A stretch of DNA of 64,000 nucleotides from contig CAXSCR010000017.1 of assembly GCA_964235605.1 (NCBI GenBank), positions 1 to 64,000 on the forward strand, given 5' to 3'. The position numbers and the translations under genes are program-made. Within the stretch, counting starts at the first letter, position 1; every line of letters begins with the position of its first letter. This document shows positions 37,739-48,722 of this stretch, in pieces. The notes under the pieces were generated by a model, which had not been told where the DNA came from, ran no database searches, and was given only the letters and a program-made list of their open reading frames with translations. The DNA is from DATCRE01 sp964235605 (lineage in GTDB: Bacteria > Bacteroidota > Bacteroidia > Cytophagales > Cyclobacteriaceae).

Positions 37739-37815
37739 TGGTAGTCAATGGTCCATAGTCAATAGTCCATGGTAGAATAATTTACCAACTAATGCCCATT
37801 GCCTAATGCCTTATA
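37736..37815. repeat. Heptad arrays between the HEAT-like gene and the 1550-residue gene
   Basis: The left part after the TAA stop reads GTCAATG, GTCCATA, GTCAATA, GTCCATG. The right part (about 37791-37812) is of another family, CTAATGC, CCATTGC, CTAATGC, in the orientation that precedes genes elsewhere in the window. Confidence 0.7.
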
Positions 37816-37831
37816 AATTAAGCTCCCCAAG

Positions 37832-40800
37832 ATGAATGTGATGAGAAAGTTTTTGATCATTGTATTAACCAGCCTTTCAATAACGGCATGGGGTAATGTC
37901 GTTACAGACAGTACCTGTGTTAGAAAGAAGGATTCGACATTTGTTATTACAACGAACAGATCTCTTTCTGAAAACATGTCGGGCGACGTCCACTATGTTG
38001 GTACTGATGAATTGGAAGTCCGTGATTATCTTATTGAAGGGCTTCTTCCCTCAACAGGCACAGACCCTGCTGTATATATCGCCGAGGCTAAGGCAATCTT
38101 TGCAAAGATACGTGAGACACAAAATTATATAAGAAGCATTGACGAAGCTTCACACGTATCGCTTCCTGTCGGTATCTCTAAACAGATTGGCGGAATAAAT
38201 TATGATATCGCCATTCATGCCATCAGACTTACACCAACGCACGCAGAGATTGACGTCTTCATGCAATTTGAAATACCACAAAACAATGTCACACTTACCT
38301 TCATGGCACGTGGCATCAAGTTCACACAAAAAGGCGGCATCGTCGGCGATGCTAAACTCGAACTTATTGGTGATTACGCCATCAACTTTAATGGCGGCAA
38401 GACACAAATTATATTAAAAGGATCTCCGGCAAGTGAAACTTCAGTATCGATGGACTGTGATGGCTTCCGCGAAATGAGCCTTGACGCAGACATAAAATTC
38501 TCTCGTGATTTAATCCGTCCTGAAACTTCCTCAGGCGCGCAGGGAGATGGTAATGTGATGGCACACTTCAACACCAAATTATCTAACTGGAACGATCTTG
38601 TAGTAGGGATTACACTACCTGCTTTTCAGGTTAACGGATTAGATGGTGTTGGCTTTGTAGTACAAGAAGCCATTTTCGATTTTAGCGACATACGTAATGC
38701 AGCGAATGTCAAATTTCCGGAGGGCTATCAATCGACCCAGATGTTGCCGGATAACCCAAACTTATGGCGCGGTTTCTATATGCGTCAACTCACAGTCAAA
38801 CTTCCATCAGAATTTAAATCCAAAGATGGAGGCCGCACCAGTTTTGCAGCTACTGATGTCATTATAGATAACATGGGCTTCTCTGGAAAGCTTACCGGTG
38901 GAAATTTATTATCACTTGAAAAAGGTGATATGAATGGCTGGGCTTTTTCAGTTGATGCGCTCAGTGTTACACTTCAAGCCAATCAGATAACACAAGCAAG
39001 CTTTAATGGAAAAATCGTCATTCCTGTTTCCGATAGTAAAACTCCGTTTGAATATGGTGCAATTATTAGCGGCGGTGGTAATTATCTTTTCAGCGTCTCC
39101 CCTACTAAAGACATAAGCTTCAATTTATGGAACGCAGCCCACGTTGATATCTATGAATCATCATTCCTTGAAATAAAAATAGCAGATCATAGGTTTGTGC
39201 CTAAGGCTACGCTCAACGGGCGCATGGCTGTACAGGGCAAACTTAGTGAAGGTGGTAAAGGTGTAGAGTTAGCGAACATTACTTTTGAACAGCTTATCAT
39301 CCAATCTGAAAAGCCATACATCAAAGTAGGCAACTTTTCTTTTGGTTCTGAGGCCGCACAACAAAAGATGGCTGGCTTCCCTATTAGTATCAACAACATT
39401 GGCCTGAAAAGTATCTCCGATACCGAAGTCGGTCTCGACTTCAACATCAAACTTAATTTGGTTGGTGAAGACAATGGCGCATTTGCCGCAGACGCTGGCT
39501 TAACGTTAGTCGGTAAGATGGATACAGAAAGGGGCTGGCAAAGCTGGCGCTACAAAACCATCCTGGTAAGAGAGATTTCTGTTGACATAGATGGCGGCGC
39601 ATTTAAGATTAATGGCAAGCTTATCTTTTATAGAAATGATGTAGTCTATGGTGATGGTTTCAACGGACAGGTACAAGCAGAATTTACGCCAGGTATAAAA
39701 CTTTCCACAAGTGCAATTTTCGGTAGCGTGAAAGGCATGCGCTACTGGTATGTAGATGGCATGGTGAAGTTCCCTACAGCATTACCAATCTTCTCTGGTG
39801 TTGGTATTTATGGCTTTGGTGGCGGCGCCTACTTCGCCATGAAGATGGATAACACCGGCGCAGGAAGTGAACTGGGTAAAACATTGTCGGGTGCAGTTTA
39901 TGTTCCTGATGTAAAAGCAGGTTTGGGGCTCAAAGCGATCATCAGCTTAGGCTCAATGCCATCAGGTGCATTTGACGCCGAGGTGACTTTTGAAATTGCA
40001 TTCTTCAAAGGCGGCGGTGTTCGATATATTTCTTTTGGTGGCAATGGTTCTGTAGCCGTAAAGGGTGTAGAGCTTGATATGGAAAAAATGAAGGGGCAGG
40101 TTGGAAAGATGGTGAAAGTAGTGAAAGATCAGACCGACAAACTGGGTGCCGCAAAAGGTCTGCTTGATGATGGTGGCGATGATGGTCTAACAAAAATATT
40201 TGGAAGCATCGAAGAAAAAGCCGGGCAAGACGGATCAATTTCCGCGCGTATGTTAATCAGCTATGATTTCGAAAACCGCGTACTCCATGGAAACTTTGAA
40301 GTGTTTGTAAATGTAGCGGGCGGTATTATCACAGGTGTTGGTCCTGGCGGGCGCGCTGGTTGGTCTGTGTTACACTTCGCGCCACACGAGTGGTATATCT
40401 ATGCCGGAACACCTGATGACCGCGTAGGGGTGAAAATTGGCATTGGCTCCATTGCCATCTCAGCAACAAGTTACTTCATGGTAGGAACCAAAATATTGAA
40501 TAGTCCACCACCGCCACCTGAGGTCTCACGCATACTCGGCGGCGTAGACCTGGATTATATGAAAGACCTCAATGCGTTGGGTACAGGTCCTGGCTTTGCA
40601 TTTGGTGCTGCACTTAGTATCAGCACAGGTGAATTAAGTTTCCTCATGTTCTACTCAAGTTTCAGCGCTGGACTTGGCTTCGACATTATGCTTAAAAATT
40701 ATGGCGAAGTCTATTGCAAAGGCAGTGACAAAAGATTGGGCATAAATGGTTGGTATGCCAATGGGCAATCATACGGATATTTTGAGGGTGCTATCGGAAT

Positions 40801-42484
40801 TAAAGTGAAGGTCTTTGGTAAGAAGAAGAAAGTTGAAATATTAAGTATAGGCGCCGCGACAGTAATGCAAGCGAAGTTGCCGAATCCTTTTTGGATGCGT
40901 GGTATTGTGGGTGGATACTTCAGAGCACTCGGCGGACTCGTTAAAGGTAATTGCAAATTCCAGATCACACTTGGCAAAGAATGTGAGATTAACAAAAGAG
41001 ATGTTAACGATATACTTGCCGAATTAAAAGTAATATCAGAATTAACACCTACGGCAAACGAAAAAGACATCAGTGTATTTAACACACCCCAAGCGTTGTT
41101 CAATATGCCCGTTGAAAAGAATTTTGAATTGATGGATGACTCTGACATCCGCCATACATTCCGGATTAAATTAGACTACTTCAACCTGATTGCTAACGGA
41201 AAAGTACTTGTTGGAAATACGAAATGGAACGACGAAATGGAAGTTGCCGCATTTACCAGCTACGAGATATTACCGCCAAAGAAAGATGTAACAGTTTCTG
41301 TTCAGGTGAGCTTTGAAGAATATAAAAACGGCACCTGGCAAACCGTTATGGGCGACGGGCAACGTGTCGTAGAGAAAATGGAGCAGGTATTCTCTACAGG
41401 TGAAGCGCCTGACTACATTCCATTAAGTAATGTCGAGTATAGCTATCCAGTTGTTCAGCAGGCTAACTTTTATAAAAATCAATCACCTAACGGATACATC
41501 AAACTCATCAGGGCCCAGCCTTACCTGTTCGTAGTCGATAAAGCACTGAAACAGGTCGGCAGATTTACAAGCGCGAATAATGAGATCACTGAATTTGATT
41601 TTACCTACACTTACTCAACTAACAAGGTGAATTTTATAATCCCAGCAAATCTTCGTACGGAACAAATCTATGCTTTTGAATTAATTAATAAACCTATAAT
41701 CACATCTGCAAAAGTAGACCGGAATGTTAAACAGGTTGAAACCAAATTGGAAGCTGGAGAAGTAGGTAACGAAACAGAAGTAAGCACGAAAAATGCTGAA
41801 GGAAATATTGAAACGGTTGAAGTGAAATCAATATTCACTTCACCTTTTAGAACCAGTAAATATGCGACACTTAGTGACAAACTGAATTCACAGAAAACAG
41901 TGGTTACTTATTTAATGCAACATAACGGATTTGAAGGAGATTTCCTGAATGCGTTTATTCTCCAGGACGAACCGTTTGATGAAATAGAGATTTCAGGTTC
42001 CATTTATTCTGGGGAGAAACCACTGATATATATGGAAGCTGATCTAACCAACAACGCGTGGTTCAACCAAAGCATATTCCCGCTTGTCTATGCCGGATAT
42101 CCATTGGATGGCGATATTAAACTTGATCGGGATATTTCTGTCCTTGGACTGTCGCCAGTTCGCGCAATAAGTATATTCCAGAACCCAGACAATTTTTCAA
42201 TTAATAATCAGGGCCAGTTATCACCCCTTCCTTTTATACAGCGAGCCTTGTCATATCACTATGACATACCTTATTATTCAAATCTTGATTTCAATGAAAT
42301 TCAGAAAAAGGTTGTTAACAGATACGCATATAGGAGTGTAAAACCTTCACAAATTCAAAAGATAATGACAACTTCAGATCCGCCAACAATAAGGCCAGAT
42401 GAGTATAAATTTAATGTATACTACAGACTTCCTGGTTCTACAAAATCTATTTCTTCTAAAACCATTATCATAAAATATAACTAA
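37832..42484 (+). CDS. Giant beta-rich secreted protein (1550 aa) of the surface cluster
   Basis: A 1550-residue protein with a signal peptide (RKFLIIVLTSLSITAWG). Most of the first 1000 residues alternate short strands and Gly-rich turns (GGAYFAMKMDN; FGAALSISTGELSF), giving the look of a long beta-sheet or beta-helix/groove protein of the AsmA/TamB or phage-spike kind. A charged helical insert occurs at about 745-800. The last 400 residues are more globular. I know no functional family for it; similar large proteins appear beside TANFOR proteins in Bacteroidota, from memory. It overlaps nothing and is followed after 2 bp by the FN3 protein, so they form one operon. Confidence 0.6.
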   Translation: MNVMRKFLIIVLTSLSITAWGNVVTDSTCVRKKDSTFVITTNRSLSENMSGDVHYVGTDELEVRDYLIEGLLPSTGTDPAVYIAEAKAIFAKIRETQNYIRSIDEASHVSLPVGISKQIGGINYDIAIHAIRLTPTHAEIDVFMQFEIPQNNVTLTFMARGIKFTQKGGIVGDAKLELIGDYAINFNGGKTQIILKGSPASETSVSMDCDGFREMSLDADIKFSRDLIRPETSSGAQGDGNVMAHFNTKLSNWNDLVVGITLPAFQVNGLDGVGFVVQEAIFDFSDIRNAANVKFPEGYQSTQMLPDNPNLWRGFYMRQLTVKLPSEFKSKDGGRTSFAATDVIIDNMGFSGKLTGGNLLSLEKGDMNGWAFSVDALSVTLQANQITQASFNGKIVIPVSDSKTPFEYGAIISGGGNYLFSVSPTKDISFNLWNAAHVDIYESSFLEIKIADHRFVPKATLNGRMAVQGKLSEGGKGVELANITFEQLIIQSEKPYIKVGNFSFGSEAAQQKMAGFPISINNIGLKSISDTEVGLDFNIKLNLVGEDNGAFAADAGLTLVGKMDTERGWQSWRYKTILVREISVDIDGGAFKINGKLIFYRNDVVYGDGFNGQVQAEFTPGIKLSTSAIFGSVKGMRYWYVDGMVKFPTALPIFSGVGIYGFGGGAYFAMKMDNTGAGSELGKTLSGAVYVPDVKAGLGLKAIISLGSMPSGAFDAEVTFEIAFFKGGGVRYISFGGNGSVAVKGVELDMEKMKGQVGKMVKVVKDQTDKLGAAKGLLDDGGDDGLTKIFGSIEEKAGQDGSISARMLISYDFENRVLHGNFEVFVNVAGGIITGVGPGGRAGWSVLHFAPHEWYIYAGTPDDRVGVKIGIGSIAISATSYFMVGTKILNSPPPPPEVSRILGGVDLDYMKDLNALGTGPGFAFGAALSISTGELSFLMFYSSFSAGLGFDIMLKNYGEVYCKGSDKRLGINGWYANGQSYGYFEGAIGIKVKVFGKKKKVEILSIGAATVMQAKLPNPFWMRGIVGGYFRALGGLVKGNCKFQITLGKECEINKRDVNDILAELKVISELTPTANEKDISVFNTPQALFNMPVEKNFELMDDSDIRHTFRIKLDYFNLIANGKVLVGNTKWNDEMEVAAFTSYEILPPKKDVTVSVQVSFEEYKNGTWQTVMGDGQRVVEKMEQVFSTGEAPDYIPLSNVEYSYPVVQQANFYKNQSPNGYIKLIRAQPYLFVVDKALKQVGRFTSANNEITEFDFTYTYSTNKVNFIIPANLRTEQIYAFELINKPIITSAKVDRNVKQVETKLEAGEVGNETEVSTKNAEGNIETVEVKSIFTSPFRTSKYATLSDKLNSQKTVVTYLMQHNGFEGDFLNAFILQDEPFDEIEISGSIYSGEKPLIYMEADLTNNAWFNQSIFPLVYAGYPLDGDIKLDRDISVLGLSPVRAISIFQNPDNFSINNQGQLSPLPFIQRALSYHYDIPYYSNLDFNEIQKKVVNRYAYRSVKPSQIQKIMTTSDPPTIRPDEYKFNVYYRLPGSTKSISSKTIIIKYN

Positions 42485-42486
42485 GC

Positions 42487-44565
42487 ATGAGTAAGCTTTT
42501 GATTATACCTTTTATTCTGTTCTTAAATTCTGCGGTTACATATAGCCAAGGTGTTGATTCGTTGCACCATATAAAAGCGTTAGGAAGGGTAAAAGATGAT
42601 GCTATACTCCTACGCTGGGCTACAGCAGACCCTATAAGCTGGAAGCTTGCCAACAAGTATGGATATACGATAGAAAGGCATACCATACTCAGAAAAAAAG
42701 AAATATTGGCTAAACCCGAAAAAGTTCAACTTAACCTTCACCCCATCAAGCCTCAACCTGAAGAAGCCTGGCTAAAATCATTTGATTCAGACGACTATGT
42801 TGCTATTGCAGCACAAGCGATTTATGGGGACTCGTTCGAAGCCTCGCCAGGCAATGCCAATAATCTGATCGATGTCGCCAATAAAGTAAAAGAGATTGAG
42901 CAGCGATTCTCGTTCGCTCTATTTGCTGCCGATCATTCTTTTAAAGCCGCCTTACTATCTGGCCTAGCTTTAAAGGATAGCACCGTTAAACCCAATGAAA
43001 AGTATTTGTATAAAATTTACGTAAACGCATCACCACAAATCTTAAAAATTGACACAGCGCTTGTATACATGGGCCTTGACGATCATAATGAGCTGCCTGA
43101 ACCCAAAGATTTATTCGCTATTTACGGTGACCGCGTGGTGAATTTAAGATGGCCTGTAGCGTTTCTGAATGATGTATATGTGAGTTATACAATTGAACGT
43201 TCTGATGATGGTGGAAAGACTTTTAAATCCATTAATAACCGACCCTTTCTAAACACAGAAAACGGAAATACCAATCTGAAATTCTTCTCTAAAACAGATT
43301 CGTTACCATCCAATGACAAGAACTATCACTACCGTGTAAGGGGGCAAACTTCTTTTGGAGAAACTGGACCTCCGTCTACTGCTGTTCAAGGAAGTGGTAT
43401 ACCAAGAATGCTATGCGAAGTTGGAATAACGAAGGGTATGGAAATGTCTAACGGTAAAGTCAGGCTTGACTGGGACGTTAAATGTGAAATTAAAATTGAC
43501 ATTCAAGGATTTGAAATCAATCGCGCAACGAACACCGATGGGCCTTACAATCAGGTAAATAAACAACCAATTACACCGGGTACAAAATCCTTCGTGGATG
43601 ATGTGCCGCTAGGGACAAATTATTATAGAATAACCCTCCTGGGGAAAAATAATCAAAGAATTAATTCCCATCCGTATCTCGTGCAACTGGCCGACAGCAT
43701 TCCTCCAGGTGCCCCACAGCAACTTTTGGCCACCATTGATACGTTAGGTATTGTAAAATTAAGCTGGTCCAAAAATAAAGAGAATGATTTATTGGGGTAT
43801 AGGGTATTCCGATCCAACTTCGAAAGTTCGGAGTATTCCCAGGTTACAATATCACCTGTTAAAGAATCTCAGCTTGTGGATACCGTCAACATAAAAACCT
43901 TAACGAAAAAAGTATATTATAAAATTACAGCGGAGGATTTACGCCACAACCGATCTGCTTTTTCGGCAGCGGTAGTATTATTAAGGCCTGATGTTATTCC
44001 ACCTGTGCCTCCTGTTATAAAATCCATCCGATCAACGCCTGAAGGTGTTGAGATTTATGCTCTTCCAAGCAGTAGTGAGGATGTTGAACAATACAAGCTT
44101 TACCGAAAGCAAAAAAATGCTGTTACCTGGGACCTCATTCAGACATTTACAGGTGATAGTATCTTGTTTAAGGATACCAAATTGGATCCAAAAACAGAAT
44201 ATTATTATTCTTTAACAGCAATAGATCATGCAGGACTCGAATCAGAAAGAAGCCAGCCGGCGACTGGTAAAATTCTTAACCTAGGTATTAGGCCGGCTAT
44301 TAAAAAAATTCAAAGCATGGTGAACAGAGAGGAAAAAGTTATTCAGTTAAAATGGGCGCACGAAAGCGACGGCATTTCCAAGTATTACATTTATCGAGCC
44401 ATCGATGACGCTCCTATATCATTATACAAATCCATTAGCGAAAAGGAGACTAGTATGAGCGATACCGACCTTAACATCAACACCACCTATCACTACCGGC
44501 TAAAGGTCTTATTTAACGATGGTAGTGAAAGCTTATTTTCTGACGAATTAATAATTAAGTACTAA
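42487..44565 (+). CDS. Secreted fibronectin type III multi-domain protein
   Basis: A 692-residue protein with a signal peptide (LLIIPFILFLNSAVTYSQ) followed by a unique N-domain (about 25-210) and about five FN3-like modules. Each module ends in the typical Y-x-Y-x-L/V or YRV strand, for example NYHYRVRG, NYYRITLLG, VYYKITAEDL, YYYSLTAIDH and TYHYRLKVLF. FN3 modules serve as spacers and protein- or glycan-binding units of surface proteins. It lies 2 bp after the 1550-residue gene and 11 bp before the SprB-repeat gene. Confidence 0.75.
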   Translation: MSKLLIIPFILFLNSAVTYSQGVDSLHHIKALGRVKDDAILLRWATADPISWKLANKYGYTIERHTILRKKEILAKPEKVQLNLHPIKPQPEEAWLKSFDSDDYVAIAAQAIYGDSFEASPGNANNLIDVANKVKEIEQRFSFALFAADHSFKAALLSGLALKDSTVKPNEKYLYKIYVNASPQILKIDTALVYMGLDDHNELPEPKDLFAIYGDRVVNLRWPVAFLNDVYVSYTIERSDDGGKTFKSINNRPFLNTENGNTNLKFFSKTDSLPSNDKNYHYRVRGQTSFGETGPPSTAVQGSGIPRMLCEVGITKGMEMSNGKVRLDWDVKCEIKIDIQGFEINRATNTDGPYNQVNKQPITPGTKSFVDDVPLGTNYYRITLLGKNNQRINSHPYLVQLADSIPPGAPQQLLATIDTLGIVKLSWSKNKENDLLGYRVFRSNFESSEYSQVTISPVKESQLVDTVNIKTLTKKVYYKITAEDLRHNRSAFSAAVVLLRPDVIPPVPPVIKSIRSTPEGVEIYALPSSSEDVEQYKLYRKQKNAVTWDLIQTFTGDSILFKDTKLDPKTEYYYSLTAIDHAGLESERSQPATGKILNLGIRPAIKKIQSMVNREEKVIQLKWAHESDGISKYYIYRAIDDAPISLYKSISEKETSMSDTDLNINTTYHYRLKVLFNDGSESLFSDELIIKY

Positions 44566-44576
44566 TCAATGGTGCA

Positions 44577-47500
44577 ATGAAAAAACTACTTATATCTATT
44601 ATTATCTTAACTGCATTATGTTCCTACGCACAAACGCCTCATGTGGTGCACTACACCCGGAATAGTAGTTATAATAGTTTTAGTGTAAACGGCTCATTTG
44701 GTTCTGTTTCACTTCCCTACGGGGGAACATCAGGATCGTTCACTGGATACGTTGTGGTTAACGGCCGCCCCACTACCGTTTCTATGAATGGAACATGCGG
44801 ATCCACATCATCAAATATACCAACTTACGGTAATGCGCCTTATTGCTATGCGGGAACCGGGAGTACGGTGTTTAATTGCGCCACCTCCGTCAATATTACA
44901 GTATTTCCATTAATGGTAATTACGCTGATTGGTACTAACTCAAACAGCTGCAAAATAAAAATGACCTCAAGACCAGGAGCCACTGATATTTATCTGCGAA
45001 GCTGGCAATATAGTTTTGATATGGTTAACTGGGTTGGCATGAGTAGACATCAGGGAAGCGAGACTGTTGAAGTGACACTTGCCGATATAGGTGGTAGTGG
45101 AGCGGTTAATGCCAATAAGGATGTTTGGTTTAGATGTCATGCAAATGCCTGTGGCCAGACCTCAAACGAAGCTAACCCGCCCGCAGGGCCGTATAAAATT
45201 GTTCCTGACCCACCTAAATTCACTGAAAGTCAAATTCAAAAAATAGCGCCAAGTTGCTTTAACAAAACAAATGGCAAAATCATAATTACGGACGCCGCTC
45301 TTCCTCGAGCGCTAAATGCCGATGAATATGTACAGGCAAAGTATTGGGATGCTACTAGCAGCTACAGCGAATCAGGCATAAGCGCCAATCTTAACGCGAA
45401 CCCTTTGATTATTAATGGGCCTTTGGAGTTGAATTCAGGAACAGGAACACTGGAGGTCATTTCCTACTACGGAGCGCCCCCTGGCCAACAACTAGTTACT
45501 TGTACAACGGTATCACAGCCAATCACCATTCCTGTTACAAATGATTTAACTGTTACACCCAATATTACTTCAGCAATACTTTGTCCTGGAGGCAAAGCTG
45601 TAGTTACAGTAGACGCAACCGGGAGTCAGCCACCACTGGAATATAATATAGATGGCGGTACCTTTCAATTATCATCGGTCTTCTCCAACGTAGCTGCAGG
45701 TAGTCATACCGTACAAGTCAGAAATACAAATGATACGGCTTGTAAAAAGAACGCCACTATTATTGTTGCCGATGCAACGCCTATAACCATCACAAATGCA
45801 TCAATCACAAAAAACATATCCTGCACTGGCTTTAACAATGGCGAGATTACAATTGTTGTTTCCGCAGGATCAGCTCTACAATACAGCCTCAATGGTGCAC
45901 CGTATCAGACCCCCAATATTTTTACTGCATTAGCACCGAACGACTATACGGTAACAATAAAAGATGCCAACAACTGCACAAAAAATGCAAATGTATTATC
46001 GATGGCTGACCCTTCGCCGGTTTCTTCTACATTCATCAGCACTGATGCAATATGCTTTGGTACAAACACAGGTAAAATTAATGTATCACCCTCCGGCGGC
46101 ACGGGTCCTTATAAATTTTCAAAAAATGCCGGTTTAAACTTTAGAACGACAAGCAAATTTGACAGTCTGGCTGCCGGAAGCTATACCATTCAGATAAAAG
46201 ATAACAATGGATGCATAAGCAATTTTCCTGCAACTATCATCAATCAACCAGTTGCCATCTCAATTTCTACAGGGGTAACACCAGTGACATGCTTTGGCGG
46301 AAATAACGGCACCATTGACATTACTGCCGCCAATGGTATTGGCACATTGCAATATTCAATCGACAATGGAGGTACCTTCCAGGCAGGGAAAAAATTTATA
46401 AATCTTACTGCCGCGACTTATCCAATTATTGTAAAAGACACTAATGGCTGCACAACAACCAAGAGCCAGCCTGTTACCTCCAATGCGGTTATTACAGGAT
46501 CTTTTAACGAAAGCTCACCCGTACAATGCAAAAGTGACTCCAATGGCGCGCTCGATTTAACGCCAGCAGGGGGTGTTGGACCTTACACCTACACGTGGTC
46601 ACACGGACCAACTACAGAAGATGTTTCGGGATTAGCCGCAGGAGATTATTCCGTAACCATTACCGATTCAAAAGGTTGTAGTAAAGCCCTTACCTATACC
46701 CTGACTGAACCCAATCTACTAACGATCTCCTCTTCTACCCTTTCCAACTACAATGGCTTCAATGTTAAATGCCTTGGATCTTCCAATGGAACCATCGATA
46801 TTTCCGTTACTGGTGGAAGTGCAGCTTACAGTTACAATTGGTCCACCAATGCCACATCACAAGATATTGGAACTTTACCTGCAGGCCCATATAATGTCAT
46901 TGTTACTGACAGCAGAGGCTGCACAGCAACCAAAAGTTTTACACTCACTTCACCAACACTTCATACTACATCTGTCACCAATAATAAAAATATTTCATGT
47001 GCTGATCTTTCTGATGGTTTAATCACGGTAACTTCAACTGGAGGTGCGGGCTCATATCAATTTTCAAAAGACTCGATAACATGGCAACCTTCCAATACAT
47101 TTTCTGCGCTCGCTGCTGGACCCTATACCATCCAGGCACGAGATGCAAATCTTTGTCCTGCGTCAGTAAGCATTACGCTAACTGCCCCTACTGCCCTTGT
47201 TATATCAACAACTGAAACAAACACAGAATGTGGCAAAGCAAATGGCTCATCTATAGCAACTGCAAGTGGCTCTACACCTGCTTATACTTTTAAATGGTAC
47301 GCCGGCAACAACTTTTTAACAACAGGATCTAGCATTAGCAGCTTAGCTGCTGGGGTTTATCAATTAGACGTAACGGATCAAAACGGATGTCTTAAACAAA
47401 AAAACAACATAACCATTAGTAGCTCTAACGGACCAGTCATTACGGTAACATCAACAACAACTACAACTTGTTACGAATCTATGGATGGCACGGCGCTTAT

Positions 47501-48656
47501 TTCAATTACCGGCGGCGAACCTGCATACAATATTCTATGGCGTAACAGTAACGGAAAAATCATAAATCCCGCAACCGGTTTAGGTCGAGGCGATTATGTT
47601 GTAGAAGTTAGTGATGCGACAAGTTGTATAGGCTTTAAAACGATTACCATTCCATCGCCAGATCCAATTAACATTGAAACTCTCGTAATGCAAGACCCAA
47701 GTTGCTTTGATAAAAACGACGGGTTAATAGAAACATTAACACAAGGTGGAAATGGCAATTTGACTTATAGCTGGAGTAATTCAACTTCCTCTACTTCCCT
47801 TCAAAATGTAATAGCAGGAACGTACATCCTTACTGCAACAGATCTTAAAGGATGCAATATTTCAAAACAATTCATATTGAACAATCCACCACGTTTCCTT
47901 ATAGACTTAGGCCCTGATAAAGAAATGTGTGAAGGCCAGTTAGTAACATTAAAAGCTAATGAAGAAAACGCTGCATTCAATTGGCTATTGGATGAGAATG
48001 TTATCGGCACTGAACCTCAGATGACCGTAAACAAACCAGGCGTTTACAAATTAAGAGCCGTCACTGAAAAAGGATGTGAGGCTGAAGATGACATCGAACT
48101 CATTGTGAATCTTAAACTATTAAAAACAGATTTCCTAGTCGCTACTGAAGCGCATGCTGGTGATAGCATTGCCATGATTGATATCAGCTGGCCACTTCCT
48201 GAAAATATTACTTGGGAATTTGATGAAAAAGCAAATATCATTCAAAATGGACAAGATTGGGCAGTAATCCAATTTGACGACGAAGGAATCTATTCAGTAG
48301 GCATGACTGCAAAGTTAGGTGCTTGCACGGGCTATTTTACGCAAGACATCATCATTCATAAAAAAGCAGAAGGGTCTGATGGAGGGCGCATTAAATCTGC
48401 TCTCATCACTGACTACACTGTGTATCCGAATCCAATAGCGGGGCAATTTAGTCTCTCTATTCACTTAAGAGAAGTGCATCCGGTAACTATCGAAATGGTT
48501 AACTTAAGCGGAAACAAAATTGTGTTCTTAGAAGAACTCTCTGATAAAGACTTATATGAACGAAGGTATAATCTTGAAAATTTAACTTCAGGTGTATATT
48601 TTCTTATTATAAAAGCGGGAGGAGAAACGAAGACAGTTAGGCTAGTAGCATTGTAG
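44577..48656 (+). CDS. SprB-repeat adhesin-like protein with T9SS sorting domain
   Basis: A 1359-residue secreted protein. After a signal peptide (LLISIIILTALCSYAQ) and a unique Cys-containing N-domain, about ten repeats of 65-90 residues follow from about residue 320. They have the SprB-type pattern C-x-G-x-x-x-G-x-I, GG-x-x-P-Y-x-Y, F-x-x-L-x-A-G-x-Y-x-V, D-x-x-G-C. A PKD/Ig-like segment precedes the C-terminal type A sorting domain (YPNPIAGQFSLSI ... LENLTSGVYFLIIKAGG), the T9SS signal. It should be exported by T9SS and held at the cell surface. In gliding Bacteroidota SprB is the moving adhesin, but SprB itself is much larger. Confidence 0.85.
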   Translation: MKKLLISIIILTALCSYAQTPHVVHYTRNSSYNSFSVNGSFGSVSLPYGGTSGSFTGYVVVNGRPTTVSMNGTCGSTSSNIPTYGNAPYCYAGTGSTVFNCATSVNITVFPLMVITLIGTNSNSCKIKMTSRPGATDIYLRSWQYSFDMVNWVGMSRHQGSETVEVTLADIGGSGAVNANKDVWFRCHANACGQTSNEANPPAGPYKIVPDPPKFTESQIQKIAPSCFNKTNGKIIITDAALPRALNADEYVQAKYWDATSSYSESGISANLNANPLIINGPLELNSGTGTLEVISYYGAPPGQQLVTCTTVSQPITIPVTNDLTVTPNITSAILCPGGKAVVTVDATGSQPPLEYNIDGGTFQLSSVFSNVAAGSHTVQVRNTNDTACKKNATIIVADATPITITNASITKNISCTGFNNGEITIVVSAGSALQYSLNGAPYQTPNIFTALAPNDYTVTIKDANNCTKNANVLSMADPSPVSSTFISTDAICFGTNTGKINVSPSGGTGPYKFSKNAGLNFRTTSKFDSLAAGSYTIQIKDNNGCISNFPATIINQPVAISISTGVTPVTCFGGNNGTIDITAANGIGTLQYSIDNGGTFQAGKKFINLTAATYPIIVKDTNGCTTTKSQPVTSNAVITGSFNESSPVQCKSDSNGALDLTPAGGVGPYTYTWSHGPTTEDVSGLAAGDYSVTITDSKGCSKALTYTLTEPNLLTISSSTLSNYNGFNVKCLGSSNGTIDISVTGGSAAYSYNWSTNATSQDIGTLPAGPYNVIVTDSRGCTATKSFTLTSPTLHTTSVTNNKNISCADLSDGLITVTSTGGAGSYQFSKDSITWQPSNTFSALAAGPYTIQARDANLCPASVSITLTAPTALVISTTETNTECGKANGSSIATASGSTPAYTFKWYAGNNFLTTGSSISSLAAGVYQLDVTDQNGCLKQKNNITISSSNGPVITVTSTTTTTCYESMDGTALISITGGEPAYNILWRNSNGKIINPATGLGRGDYVVEVSDATSCIGFKTITIPSPDPINIETLVMQDPSCFDKNDGLIETLTQGGNGNLTYSWSNSTSSTSLQNVIAGTYILTATDLKGCNISKQFILNNPPRFLIDLGPDKEMCEGQLVTLKANEENAAFNWLLDENVIGTEPQMTVNKPGVYKLRAVTEKGCEAEDDIELIVNLKLLKTDFLVATEAHAGDSIAMIDISWPLPENITWEFDEKANIIQNGQDWAVIQFDDEGIYSVGMTAKLGACTGYFTQDIIIHKKAEGSDGGRIKSALITDYTVYPNPIAGQFSLSIHLREVHPVTIEMVNLSGNKIVFLEELSDKDLYERRYNLENLTSGVYFLIIKAGGETKTVRLVAL

Positions 48657-48722
48657 TTATAACAATACTTCTTCAAGAATAACAAGGATTGTTACTTCTC
48701 GTACTTCTAACAAATAGTTGTT

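Noticed and set aside
44577..48656. SprB gliding adhesin itself
   Set aside because: The protein has SprB-type repeats and a T9SS signal, but SprB is several times longer and no other gliding genes are nearby.
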